64,000 nt of DNA, from NCBI RefSeq assembly GCF_001741865.1, contig NZ_CP017147.1:5137001-5201000 (forward strand). Direction: 5' to 3'. The translations under genes were made by a program, and so were the position numbers. This DNA is from Bosea vaviloviae (GTDB lineage: Bacteria; Pseudomonadota; Alphaproteobacteria; Rhizobiales; Beijerinckiaceae). The notes below the pieces were generated by a model. The model saw only the letters and a program-made list of their open reading frames with translations, was not told the DNA's origin and searched no databases. Shown here in pieces: positions 55,500 to 63,305 of the stretch (the first letter of the stretch is position 1; each line of letters opens with the position of its first letter).

Positions 55500-56891
55500 G
55501 TGAGCCGGCTCGTTGGAGCGCTTTTGCCGACGGCGCGGGGGCCGATCTTGACATCGATTTCCGAACAGGTCGCATGCCGCCTGCGCTCGACGGGCTACGG
55601 CGAGCAAAAACGCACAGCGCTGCGGGGCTATCGCAAGCATGTCGACCTCGTCATCGAAGACATCGTCGCCAAGGCCTTCGCCTATGGTCGCCAGATCCAT
55701 CCCGGGCTGAAAGACAGCATCACGCCGCTAACCGAGAACCTCTACGAGATCACGGAGCAGCATTTCAGGCTGATCTTTGAAGGTGATTTCGACGAGCGCT
55801 ACCACAAGTCCATGGAGCGCATGTGCATGCTGGAGCGCGCCGTCAAGGTCGGCACCCGTTCCCGCGTGGCGATCGCGGGGGCCCTTTTCAGAGCAATCGC
55901 CACGAAGCCGCGCCTGGCCTCTGTGCTGTTTCCCCGCCGTTTCGCGGGAGACATGGAGATCGTCGAGAACGTCCTGGTCATGGACATCAATACCGCGATC
56001 ACGCTGGATCATGCCCTTGAGGCTGCGGAGGCCAGGCATCGCCGCGACGCGCTCGACACCACCGCGCATATGCTGAAATCACGGATCGGCACGCTTGATT
56101 CGACGATCAGCAGCGCCGTCGAGCAGTTCGTCGGCGCCACAGACGAGACCACGAGCGCGACAGCGTTCATCCGGACACAGGTCCTCGATGTCACGCGCGC
56201 CGCCGAAACGATGAGAGACCGCGCCCGCCAGACGGCAGCCGCGACCGAAGAGATGTCGGCCAATATCGGCGAGATCGGCCATCGCGCCCGCCAAAGCGTC
56301 GCCATCGCGACCCGCGCCGTCGGCGACGCGGAGGCGATGAACAGCGCGATCATGCAATTGCGTGAATCGACCGCCAGCATCGGCTCAGTTCTCGGCCTGA
56401 TCGCAGACATCGCCGCACAGACCAATCTGCTCGCTCTCAACGCCACGATCGAGGCCGCCCGAGCGGGGGAAGCCGGGCGCGGTTTCGCCGTCGTCGCCTC
56501 GGAGGTGAAGTCACTGGCTACGCAGACAGCCAGTGCGACGCGGGAGATCTCTCGCCAGATCACCGAATTCTCGGCAAACGCCGCGGCATGCGGCCAGCAT
56601 GCCGCCTCGATCAGCACGACGATCGGCGAAATCCGGGGCGATTCCGAGGCGATATCCGACTCGGTCGCCCAGCAGAGCTTCGTCACCTCGGGCATAGCGC
56701 GCGACGCCTCGGATGTGGCCGGGTGCTCGGATGACACGATCGCCAGCGCCCAAGCCGTCGGCGACAGCTTGGAGACGACGACGAGGGCGATCGAACGTGC
56801 CACGCTCGTCGCTTCACAGATCGCACTTCAAGTCGGCGCAGCGGAGGCCACCGTCAGCGAGGCGCTGACGGCGCTGAGACAGGTGTCCTGA
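55500..56891 (+). CDS. Soluble chemoreceptor with globin-like sensor domain
   Basis: 463 residues, no membrane segment. The N-terminal 190 residues look helical and resemble globin-coupled sensors in layout ([13 protein letters not shown], then [34 protein letters not shown]), but the heme-ligand histidine expected before the RIG-type motif is missing. The signalling domain has [24 protein letters not shown]. It starts with GTG 55500 on the opposite strand from coxS. It lies between coxS and coxG, so chemotaxis toward the hydroxylase substrate is an attractive guess. Confidence 0.82.
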   Translation: MSRLVGALLPTARGPILTSISEQVACRLRSTGYGEQKRTALRGYRKHVDLVIEDIVAKAFAYGRQIHPGLKDSITPLTENLYEITEQHFRLIFEGDFDERYHKSMERMCMLERAVKVGTRSRVAIAGALFRAIATKPRLASVLFPRRFAGDMEIVENVLVMDINTAITLDHALEAAEARHRRDALDTTAHMLKSRIGTLDSTISSAVEQFVGATDETTSATAFIRTQVLDVTRAAETMRDRARQTAAATEEMSANIGEIGHRARQSVAIATRAVGDAEAMNSAIMQLRESTASIGSVLGLIADIAAQTNLLALNATIEAARAGEAGRGFAVVASEVKSLATQTASATREISRQITEFSANAAACGQHAASISTTIGEIRGDSEAISDSVAQQSFVTSGIARDASDVAGCSDDTIASAQAVGDSLETTTRAIERATLVASQIALQVGAAEATVSEALTALRQVS

Positions 56892-56990
56892 CGCGCTCAG
56901 CCTTCGCTGAACATTCTGATGTTGAAGGACGCGCTCAGCCCTCACTGACCGCCCTGATACTGAAGAACGCGGTCAGCCTTCGCTGACCGC
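56891..56990 (-). repeat. 38 bp tandem repeat derived from the 3' end of coxG
   Basis: Units 56891-56928, 56929-56966 and a third that overlaps the coxG end (from 56967). Seen from the minus strand the stop-containing end of coxG (TCAGCGAAGGCTGA) recurs twice downstream with a 38-base period. It fills the whole gap between the convergent stops. Confidence 0.82.
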
Positions 56991-57425
56991 TTTGGCGAAA
57001 TTGGCGAAAAACTCGTCGGCGAGCTTCTTCGAAACCGAATCGATCAACCTCGCGCCGAGCTGCATCAGCTTGCCGCCGACCTGCGCCTCGACATCGTAGC
57101 GCAACAGCGTCTGCCCGCCCTCGGCGTCGCTGAGCGCGACCTTGGCGCCGCCCTTGGCGAAGCCGGCGATGCCGCCCTCGCCCTCGCCCTGGATACGGTA
57201 GCCATTGGGTGGGTCGAGGTCGACGAGTTCGACCTTGCCTCGGAAAGTCGCCTTCACCGGCCCGAGCTTGACCTTCACGATCGCCGAGAAATGGGTGTCG
57301 TCGTCCTTGGTCAGTTGATCGCAGCCGGGAATGCAGGCCTTGAGCACCTCCGCATCATTCAGCTTGGCCCAGACCACATTCTTGGCAGCCGGCAAGGTGA
57401 CCTCGCCATTCATCGTCATCGCCAT
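56973..57425 (-). CDS. coxG: CoxG-like SRPBCC protein
   Basis: 150 residues: MTMNGEVTLPAAKNVVWAKLNDAEVLKACIPGCDQLTK, then KVKLGPVKATFRGKVEL and a C-terminal amphipathic helix (GKLMQLGARLIDSVSKKLADEFFANFAK). CoxG anchors CO dehydrogenase to the membrane in some bacteria. It precedes the hydroxylase cluster on the same strand with the chemoreceptor gene between. GAGGGAG precedes ATG 57425. Confidence 0.92.
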   Translation of the reverse strand: MAMTMNGEVTLPAAKNVVWAKLNDAEVLKACIPGCDQLTKDDDTHFSAIVKVKLGPVKATFRGKVELVDLDPPNGYRIQGEGEGGIAGFAKGGAKVALSDAEGGQTLLRYDVEAQVGGKLMQLGARLIDSVSKKLADEFFANFAKAVSEG

Positions 57426-57601
57426 GCCGCTACTCCCTCATTCCTGGATCAAGCCGACCCCGCCGCTGTTGCAGCCGGCCATGCCTCGGGTCTATCCAAG
57501 GCTCGGGTCGGCTATCCATGAGCGGAAAGCCCCTCGCTGCACAAGGGGACAAAAGTGAACAGCGCCCAAGGTAAGCCCGCCGCGCCCCGGTCCGTAGACA
57601 G

Positions 57602-58975
57602 ATGAACGGCCCTCTCGGCCTGTTCGGCGAATTGTTCGCCGATGCGCAAATGGCAGCGCTGCTCGACGACCGCGCGGCGCTGCAAGGCATGCTGGATTTC
57701 GAGGCGGCGCTTGCCCGCGCGGAAGCCACCGCCGGCGTCATCCCCACTGAAGCTGCAGAAGCGATCGGCGCGCAATGCAAGGCGGAGCTCTACGACATCG
57801 CCGCCATCGGCAAGGCGGCGACATTGGCCGGCAATCCTGCGATCCCGCTGGTCAAGGCGTTGACGGCCAGCGTCGCTGCGATCGATGCAGAAGCCGCGAA
57901 ATGGGTGCACTACGGCGCCACCAGCCAGGATGTGATCGATTCCGGCCATGCGCAGCAATATGGCGCGGCGTGGCGGCTGCTCCTGGAACGGGCCGCCCGT
58001 CTTGCGAGCGCCCTGGCCGAACTGACGAGGCGCCATCGCCACACGCCGATGATCGGCCGCACGTTCCTGCAGCACGCCGTGCCGATCTCCTTCGGCATCA
58101 AGGCGGCGAACTGGCTCGGCCCCGTCGTCTCCTTCCATGACGACTTCATGATCTATGGCCAGTCCGCGCATCAGCTCGGCGGAGCAGCAGGCACGCTGGC
58201 CTCGCTCGGCGAGCACGCCGAAGCCGTCCTTCAGGCCTTCGGCAGGACGATGCCTTCCATCGGCGCCGTCAACACGCCCTGGCACACCGAACGCCAGCGC
58301 CCGGCGCGGATCGCCGCCGGTCTCGGCATCTTCATGGGCCATCTCGGCAAGATGGCGCAGGACATCGCGCTGATGGCGCAAACCGAGATCGGCGAGCTGG
58401 CTGAACCGGAAGCCCCCGGCAAGGGCGGCTCCTCCGCCATGCCGCACAAACGCAACCCGGTGCTGTGCACGCTGATCCTCGCCGCGGCCAAGCGCGCGCC
58501 CGGCCTCGTCTCGACCATGCTTGCCATCATACCGCAGGAGCACGAGCGCGCCATGGGCGGCTGGCACGCAGAGTGGCGCACGATGGCGGAGCTCTTCACC
58601 ATTACCGGCTCCGCCTTGAACCAGATGGTGACGCTGATCGAAGGGCTTCAGGTCTTCCCCGAGCGGATGCGGCAGAATCTGGAGCTCACCAATGGCCTGG
58701 TCATGGCCGAGCGCGTATCGCTCGCCCTCGCCGCCGCCATCGGCCGGGGAGAGGCTCATCATCTGCTCGAGGAGGCCAGCCACATCTGCATCGCCAGCGG
58801 CCGCCATCTCAAGGACGTGCTCGCCGAGACCCCTGCCCTCGCCGGCAAGCTGGCGCCCGGCGAGATCGACAAGCTCTTCGACCCGACGACCTATCGCGGC
58901 GCAACCGATGCTATCATCGACCGCATCCTCGCGCTCTACGAAGAGGAGCGGGAGTACATGGATTCCGATGATTGA
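57602..58975 (+). CDS. pcaB: 3-carboxy-cis,cis-muconate cycloisomerase
   Basis: 457 residues. Fumarase/aspartase superfamily with signature GKGGSSAMPHKRNPVL, and GATSQDVIDSG in the second conserved region; closest to PcaB, which converts 3-carboxy-muconate to carboxymuconolactone in the protocatechuate branch of the beta-ketoadipate pathway. The next gene overlaps by eight bases. Confidence 0.92.
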   Translation: MNGPLGLFGELFADAQMAALLDDRAALQGMLDFEAALARAEATAGVIPTEAAEAIGAQCKAELYDIAAIGKAATLAGNPAIPLVKALTASVAAIDAEAAKWVHYGATSQDVIDSGHAQQYGAAWRLLLERAARLASALAELTRRHRHTPMIGRTFLQHAVPISFGIKAANWLGPVVSFHDDFMIYGQSAHQLGGAAGTLASLGEHAEAVLQAFGRTMPSIGAVNTPWHTERQRPARIAAGLGIFMGHLGKMAQDIALMAQTEIGELAEPEAPGKGGSSAMPHKRNPVLCTLILAAAKRAPGLVSTMLAIIPQEHERAMGGWHAEWRTMAELFTITGSALNQMVTLIEGLQVFPERMRQNLELTNGLVMAERVSLALAAAIGRGEAHHLLEEASHICIASGRHLKDVLAETPALAGKLAPGEIDKLFDPTTYRGATDAIIDRILALYEEEREYMDSDD

Positions 58976-60227
58976 GCTCTCCGCCGAGGAACGCAGCATC
59001 GCCTCAGGCGCGCAAGGCGAAGGCGCCGCCATGGCATTGCGCATCGTCGCGGAGGCTGCCCGCCTGATGGGGGCGCCGAGGCTGATCCCGGTCGCCTCTG
59101 CCCATATCGACGGTGCGCTCTATCATGGCGATTCCGGCACGCTCTTCGCCGAAAGGCTGGTCGCGGGCCGCGCCAGGGTTGCGGTGCGCGCCACCTTGAA
59201 TGTCGGCGCGCTCGCGCCCGCCGGCTGCGCCGCGATCCGCCTGCCCGCGCATGAGCGCGACATGGCGGGGCGGATGATGCGCGCCTATGAGGCGATGGGC
59301 TGCGAGCCCTCCTGGACCTGCGCGCCCTATCAGGCGGGGCATCGCCCGGCTGTGGGCACGGATGTCGCCTGGGGCGAGTCCAACGCCGTCATCTTCTGCA
59401 ATTCGGTGCTCGGCGCGCGCACCAACCGCTATGGCGATTTTCTCGACATCGCCTGCGCCATTGCCGGCTGCGCACCCGATTACGGCCTGCACCGGCCTGA
59501 GAATCGCGCCGCCTCCCTGCTGATCGATGTCAGCGGCCTGTCACGGTCCCTACGCAGCTCCGACGTGTTTTATCCGGTGCTGGGGACCTATCTCGGTCGC
59601 GCCGCCGGCAGTGCGGTTGCGGTCATTGAAGGCTTGCAAGGCTGCACCAATGAGGACCGGCTGAAGGCGCTGGGCGCTGCCGCAGCCTCAGCCGGTGGCG
59701 TCGGCCTGTTCCATGTCGCGGGCGTGACGCCGGAAGCGCCTGACGCTGCAACCGCGCTCAGGCATGTCCCGCCGCGCGAGCGCCTCGTCCTGACCCCACA
59801 GGAGTTGCAGGCGGCGCTGGCGCGGCTCTCGACCGCCGGTGCGACTGAGCGCATCGATGCCGTCGCGATCGGCTCGCCGCATCTCTCTCTGGCCGAGATC
59901 GCGGAGGTCGAGCGGCTGCTCGCAGGCCGCAAGCTCGCCACGCCGCTCTATGCCAACACCGGCCGCCATGTGGTGGGGCCGCTCGCCGCCAATGGTCGCC
60001 GCGCCGCGCTGGAAGCCGCCGGCGTGGTCTTCGTGGTCGATACCTGCGTCGTGGTCACGCCGATCCTGCCCGAGATCGAGGGCGCGGTGCTGATGACCAA
60101 TTCCGGCAAATTCGCGCATTATGCGCCGGGCAATACCGGCTATGCCGTGACCTATGGCTCGCTCTCGGAATGCGTCGAGAGCGCCGTCGCGGGCCGCCTC
60201 GTCAGGGAGGCCCTGATATGGAATTGA
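58968..60227 (+). CDS. Aconitase X catalytic (large) subunit
   Basis: 419 residues. AcnX hallmarks are VASAHIDGALYHGDSGTLFAE, WTCAPYQAGHRP, AWGESNAVIFCNSVLGART and TNSGKFAHYAPG. AcnX enzymes known so far dehydrate cis-3-hydroxy-L-proline (bacterial) or phosphomevalonate (archaeal). Here it is wedged between pcaB and pcaD, with eight-base overlap upstream and ten-base overlap with the small subunit, so translation is coupled. The pathway role is unclear; a hydro-lyase step on an aromatic-derived acid is conceivable. Confidence 0.88.
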   Translation: MIELSAEERSIASGAQGEGAAMALRIVAEAARLMGAPRLIPVASAHIDGALYHGDSGTLFAERLVAGRARVAVRATLNVGALAPAGCAAIRLPAHERDMAGRMMRAYEAMGCEPSWTCAPYQAGHRPAVGTDVAWGESNAVIFCNSVLGARTNRYGDFLDIACAIAGCAPDYGLHRPENRAASLLIDVSGLSRSLRSSDVFYPVLGTYLGRAAGSAVAVIEGLQGCTNEDRLKALGAAAASAGGVGLFHVAGVTPEAPDAATALRHVPPRERLVLTPQELQAALARLSTAGATERIDAVAIGSPHLSLAEIAEVERLLAGRKLATPLYANTGRHVVGPLAANGRRAALEAAGVVFVVDTCVVVTPILPEIEGAVLMTNSGKFAHYAPGNTGYAVTYGSLSECVESAVAGRLVREALIWN

Positions 60228-60628
60228 CGGCTGAGATCCTGATCTCTGGCGAAGCGGTCTCTGCGCCATGTCTGGCGCTCACGGCACCCATCAGCTTCTG
60301 GGGCGGCGTCGATCCCAAAACCGGTCTGATCATCGATGCGCGCCATCCGCAGCGCGGCGCGAGCATCGCCGGCACGGTTCTGGCGCTGCCGGGCACGATC
60401 GGCTCCTCCTCGGCTTCGGCCGTGCTGCTGGAACTCGTCCATGCCGGCAAGGCCCCGGCCGCGATCCTGATGGACGCGCCCGACGCCATCCTGCTGCTCG
60501 GCATCATCGTCGCGCGCGAAATGGGCTGGCAAGCGCCGCCGGCGCTGCGGCTTCCCGCCGAGCGGCAGCAGGCTTTGGCCGGCCGGCGGCTCACGCTGTC
60601 CGCCAGCGGCACGATCACGATCAACTGA
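60218..60628 (+). CDS. Aconitase X swivel (small, DUF126) subunit
   Basis: 136 residues. ISGEAVSAPCLALTAPISFWGGVDP and PGTIGSSSASAVLLELV, the latter with the catalytic serine loop of the swivelling domain, fit DUF126. It completes the two-subunit AcnX enzyme. ATG 60218 lies ten bases before the end of the large-subunit gene. Its stop TGA sits in a 14-bp x2 repeat. Confidence 0.9.
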   Translation: MELTAEILISGEAVSAPCLALTAPISFWGGVDPKTGLIIDARHPQRGASIAGTVLALPGTIGSSSASAVLLELVHAGKAPAAILMDAPDAILLLGIIVAREMGWQAPPALRLPAERQQALAGRRLTLSASGTITIN

Positions 60629-60649
60629 CAACTCGCAACTGACAACGCA
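60622..60649 (+). repeat. 14 bp x2 tandem repeat containing a stop codon
   Basis: CAACTGACAACTCG (60622-60635) and CAACTGACAACGCA (60636-60649); the TGA of the AcnX small subunit gene is 60626-60628 in unit one. Confidence 0.8.
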
Positions 60650-60660
60650 AGAGAAACGCC

Positions 60661-61440
60661 ATGCCGATCGAGACCATCAGGGGCGAGCCCTTCAACATCA
60701 GGATCGACGGCCCGACCGACGCGCCCGTGCTGCTGCTCTCGAACTCGCTTGGCACCAATCTCTCGATGTGGGATCCGCAGATCCCGGAATGGTCGAAGGC
60801 CTTCCGCGTCGTGCGCTATGATTCACGCGGTCACGGCCAATCGACCGCAGCCGACAAACCCTATTCGATCGCCATGCTCGGCGAGGACGCGCTGGCGATC
60901 CTCGACCATCTCGGCATCGCCAAGGCACATTGGTGCGGCCTCTCCAAGGGCGGCATGGTCGGCCAATGGCTCGCGACCCATGCCGGCAAGCGCCTAGACC
61001 GGGTGGTGCTGGCCAATACCGGCGCCCGCATGGGCCCGCCCGATCTCTGGAACACCCGCATCAAATCCGTGCGCGCCAACGGCATGGCAGGCCTCGTCCA
61101 GCCGATACTGGAGCGCTGGTTCAGCCAGGAATTCCGCGAGCGCGACAGCGCGACCATAGCCAAGGTCAGCGACATGCTCAGCACCACACCACCGCTCGGT
61201 TACGCCAATTGCTGCGCCGCGATCCGTGACATGGACCAGCGCGAGCCGATCCGCGCGATCACCAATCCGGTGCTTGTCGTCATTGGCAAGGTCGACCCCG
61301 CGACGCCCCCTGCTGCCGGGCAGCTGATCGCCGATTCCATCCATGGCGCGCAGACGGTCGAGCTCGACGCCGCCCATCTTTCCAATCTCGAGCAGCCGGC
61401 CGCCTTCACCACGGCCGTGCTCGACTTCCTGCAAGCTTGA
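60661..61440 (+). CDS. pcaD: 3-oxoadipate enol-lactonase
   Basis: 259 residues, alpha/beta hydrolase. The triad is visible as Ser in GLSKGGMVG, Asp in VIGKVDPATPP and His in DAAHLSNLEQ; SNSLGTNLSMWD is the oxyanion region usual in PcaD. It hydrolyses beta-ketoadipate enol-lactone. It follows the AcnX pair by 32 bases and precedes pcaC, consistent with a single aromatic-acid operon. Confidence 0.92.
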   Translation: MPIETIRGEPFNIRIDGPTDAPVLLLSNSLGTNLSMWDPQIPEWSKAFRVVRYDSRGHGQSTAADKPYSIAMLGEDALAILDHLGIAKAHWCGLSKGGMVGQWLATHAGKRLDRVVLANTGARMGPPDLWNTRIKSVRANGMAGLVQPILERWFSQEFRERDSATIAKVSDMLSTTPPLGYANCCAAIRDMDQREPIRAITNPVLVVIGKVDPATPPAAGQLIADSIHGAQTVELDAAHLSNLEQPAAFTTAVLDFLQA

Positions 61441-61494
61441 GATGACCGCTCCCTCGCCTTCCTGATCTCGGTGATTTGCCCGAAGGATTCCGCC

Positions 61495-61890
61495 ATGGAC
61501 GAGAAGACCCGTTACGACAACGGCATGAGGACCCGCCGGGCCGTGCTGAGCGACGCCTATGTCGACAAGGCCAGCACCGGCGTCACCGCCTTCAACGGCG
61601 AGTGGCAGGAATTCATCACCCGCACCGCCTGGAACGACATCTGGAACCGGCCCGGCCTGGTGCGCCGGGAGCGCTCGATCATCGTGCTCTCGATCGCCTG
61701 TGCGCTCGGCGCCTGGGGCGAGTTCCGCATCCACGTCCGCGGTGCGCTCAACAACGGCATGACGAAGGACGAGATCAAGGAGGTGCTGATGCAGGCGGCG
61801 ATCTATGCAGGCGTGCCCGCCGCCAACCACGCCTTCAAGGAAGCGGCCAGCGTCTTCGCCGAGATCGAGGCGGAAGCTGGCAAGCCCTGA
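61495..61890 (+). CDS. pcaC: 4-carboxymuconolactone decarboxylase
   Basis: 131 residues, AhpD-like fold, with RRAVLSDAYVDKA, TRTAWNDIWNRPGL and RVRGALNNGMTKDEIKEVLMQAAIYAGVPA-type region (here HVRGALNNG). It follows pcaB function by decarboxylating carboxymuconolactone. AAGGA precedes ATG 61495. Together with pcaB and pcaD it covers the middle of the protocatechuate branch; pcaHG, pcaIJ and pcaF are not in the window. Confidence 0.93.
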   Translation: MDEKTRYDNGMRTRRAVLSDAYVDKASTGVTAFNGEWQEFITRTAWNDIWNRPGLVRRERSIIVLSIACALGAWGEFRIHVRGALNNGMTKDEIKEVLMQAAIYAGVPAANHAFKEAASVFAEIEAEAGKP

Positions 61891-61934
61891 AGCGTCAGCA
61901 AGCCTTGAAGCGTCAACAAGTTCTGAGGTGTCAA
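61881..61934. repeat. 18 bp x3 tandem repeat spanning two convergent stops
   Basis: Units 61881-61898, 61899-61916 and 61917-61934 (CAAGCCYTGAAGCGTCAR consensus). Unit one contains the TGA of pcaC, copies two and three repeat it in the same frame, and unit three covers the TGA of the convergent flavin reductase gene (61931-61933). Confidence 0.9.
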
Positions 61935-62449
61935 ACGGTCTCGAAGCGCCGGTCGCGATAGATCAGGCCGGCACCCTGCCCCGCGCCGCCCAGTGCCAAG
62001 ACCTCGCCAATGACGATGCGATGCGTCGCGACATCCCGGATCGCGATGAGTCGACAATCGAAGGCGGCCAGCGCCTGCTCCAGCACGGGCGCGCCACTCG
62101 CAAGCCGGCCCCAGCGTGCCGAGGCGAAACGCGCCTCCCCCTCGATGCCGCGACGCCCGGCAAAAGTCTCGGCCAGGTCGGCAAAGCCACCCGGCAATGT
62201 GTTGATGCAGAAGACGCCATTGGCCGCGATCGCCGCCAGCGTGCGGCTGTTGCCCTCGATGCAGACCAGCACGGTCGGCGGCGCATCCGAGACCGAGGCG
62301 ACGGCGGTTGCGGTCAAGCCGGCGCGGCCGTTCTGCCCCGCCGTCGTGACGATATGGGTCGGGCTCGCGAGCCGCGCCATGGCGTCGCGGAAGGTCTGCC
62401 CATCGGCCGCCGGCGTCAGGCGCGGCGCCGCCTCAACGATCTTGGTCAT
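61931..62449 (-). CDS. Flavin reductase (HpaC-like)
   Basis: 172 residues. The FMN-binding split-barrel pattern: ASPTHIVTTAG, GLTATAVASVSDAPPTVLVCI and a C-terminal HRIVIGEVLAL. Such proteins supply reduced flavin to two-component monooxygenases, often for aromatic rings. It converges on pcaC. No oxygenase partner is visible in the window. Confidence 0.9.
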   Translation of the reverse strand: MTKIVEAAPRLTPAADGQTFRDAMARLASPTHIVTTAGQNGRAGLTATAVASVSDAPPTVLVCIEGNSRTLAAIAANGVFCINTLPGGFADLAETFAGRRGIEGEARFASARWGRLASGAPVLEQALAAFDCRLIAIRDVATHRIVIGEVLALGGAGQGAGLIYRDRRFETV

Positions 62450-62460
62450 TCGCCCAGCCT

Positions 62461-62508
62461 GCTCGCATGAACTCTTGCTCGCATGAACTCTTGCTTACGT
62501 GAACTCTT
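62461..62508. repeat. 16 bp x3 tandem repeat
   Basis: Units 62461-62476, 62477-62492 (identical, GCTCGCATGAACTCTT) and 62493-62508. It lies upstream of the flavin reductase start and 62 bases beyond the stop of the broken vapC on the same strand. Confidence 0.88.
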
Positions 62509-62570
62509 GCCCGTTGATGTAGGCGCACGCACCCGCGAAAGCCAGTTCGCGGAGCGACAGACCGGCTCGT

Positions 62571-62955
62571 TCAATCATGAGCCTTCTCAATGAAGACAAC
62601 GTGTTCAAGACCTTCGAAGTGGCGATCACAGGTGAGGCAGTCAACGCCCTGATCGAGCGCCGTCGCATAAATCACAGCATCCGCCATGGCGAGCCGGTGC
62701 GAGCGGGCGAGTTCGACCGCCCGCAGCGCGATGCAGGTGTCGAGGGCAACGACTCGGCAGGTCTCGGTATAGGCGATCATCCGGTCCGCCAAGTCGTCGG
62801 AAACCTCCCCGCGCAGCCCATTTCGCCAACTCGTACTGCACCAATGTCGGCACAATGGTGTCGGCACGGGGCGGCCAGTGCGGCGCAAGCAGCGCCCCGG
62901 TCGGCGAATCCCTGAACCATTCGATCCAGGCCGAGCTATCGACCACCCGCATCAA
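62571..62955 (-). pseudogene. PIN-domain (VapC) toxin broken by a frameshift
   Basis: The first 47 residues (MMRVVDSSAWIEWF ... VQYELAKW) and the last 80 or so (GEVSDDLADRMIAYTE ... TCDRHFEGLEH) are both good VapC sequence but in different frames. Joining them restores a toxin of about 125 residues with its aspartates (DSSAW, ADAVIYA, CDRHF). The change lies near 62815-62820 and fits a loss of two bases or gain of one. GTGA/ATGA-type overlap with the antitoxin gene. Confidence 0.82.
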
Positions 62956-63164
62956 TGGCGGTCGTCGCGATCGCGATATTTGGTCGGGTCGGCCTCGCGG
63001 GCAGAGCCGCGCAGATCCTCGAGTTCAGGCACGGGAACGACGAGGACGCCCGCGCCCTTGGGAATGAAGACAAACTCCTGGCCGGCCTGCCACGCTTGCG
63101 CGACCCGAACCGATTTGGGGATGCTGATCTGGAATTTCGTCGAGAGCTTCGCGCGCGCGCTCAT
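62952..63164 (-). CDS. AbrB/MazE-type antitoxin
   Basis: 70 residues. A SpoVT-AbrB swapped-hairpin fold: AKLSTKFQISIPKSVRVAQAW, GQEFVFIPKGAGVLVVPV, then a charged tail ending KYRDRDDRH. The pair with a PIN-domain toxin is the VapB arrangement; the toxin is frameshifted. The stop overlaps the toxin start by four bases. Confidence 0.87.
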   Translation of the reverse strand: MSARAKLSTKFQISIPKSVRVAQAWQAGQEFVFIPKGAGVLVVPVPELEDLRGSAREADPTKYRDRDDRH

Positions 63165-63305
63165 ATCCGGCCCATCACTAATCGATCGAATATCGGTAAG
63201 ACACTGGCACGATCCGACCAGTCTCGCGAATGGGCGCGTTCTCCGCGATCACCAAGATATATCAGAAGCGCTCAAACTGTACCCGTATCGCTCCGCCCAA
63301 CGCCC

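Noticed and set aside
57512..59044. 510-codon minus-strand frame opposite pcaB
   Set aside because: pcaB has complete superfamily signatures on the plus strand; the minus frame has none.
62461..62508. Possible CRISPR array at this and the other tandem-repeat sites
   Set aside because: Units are contiguous without spacers, have two to four copies, and no cas genes are present.
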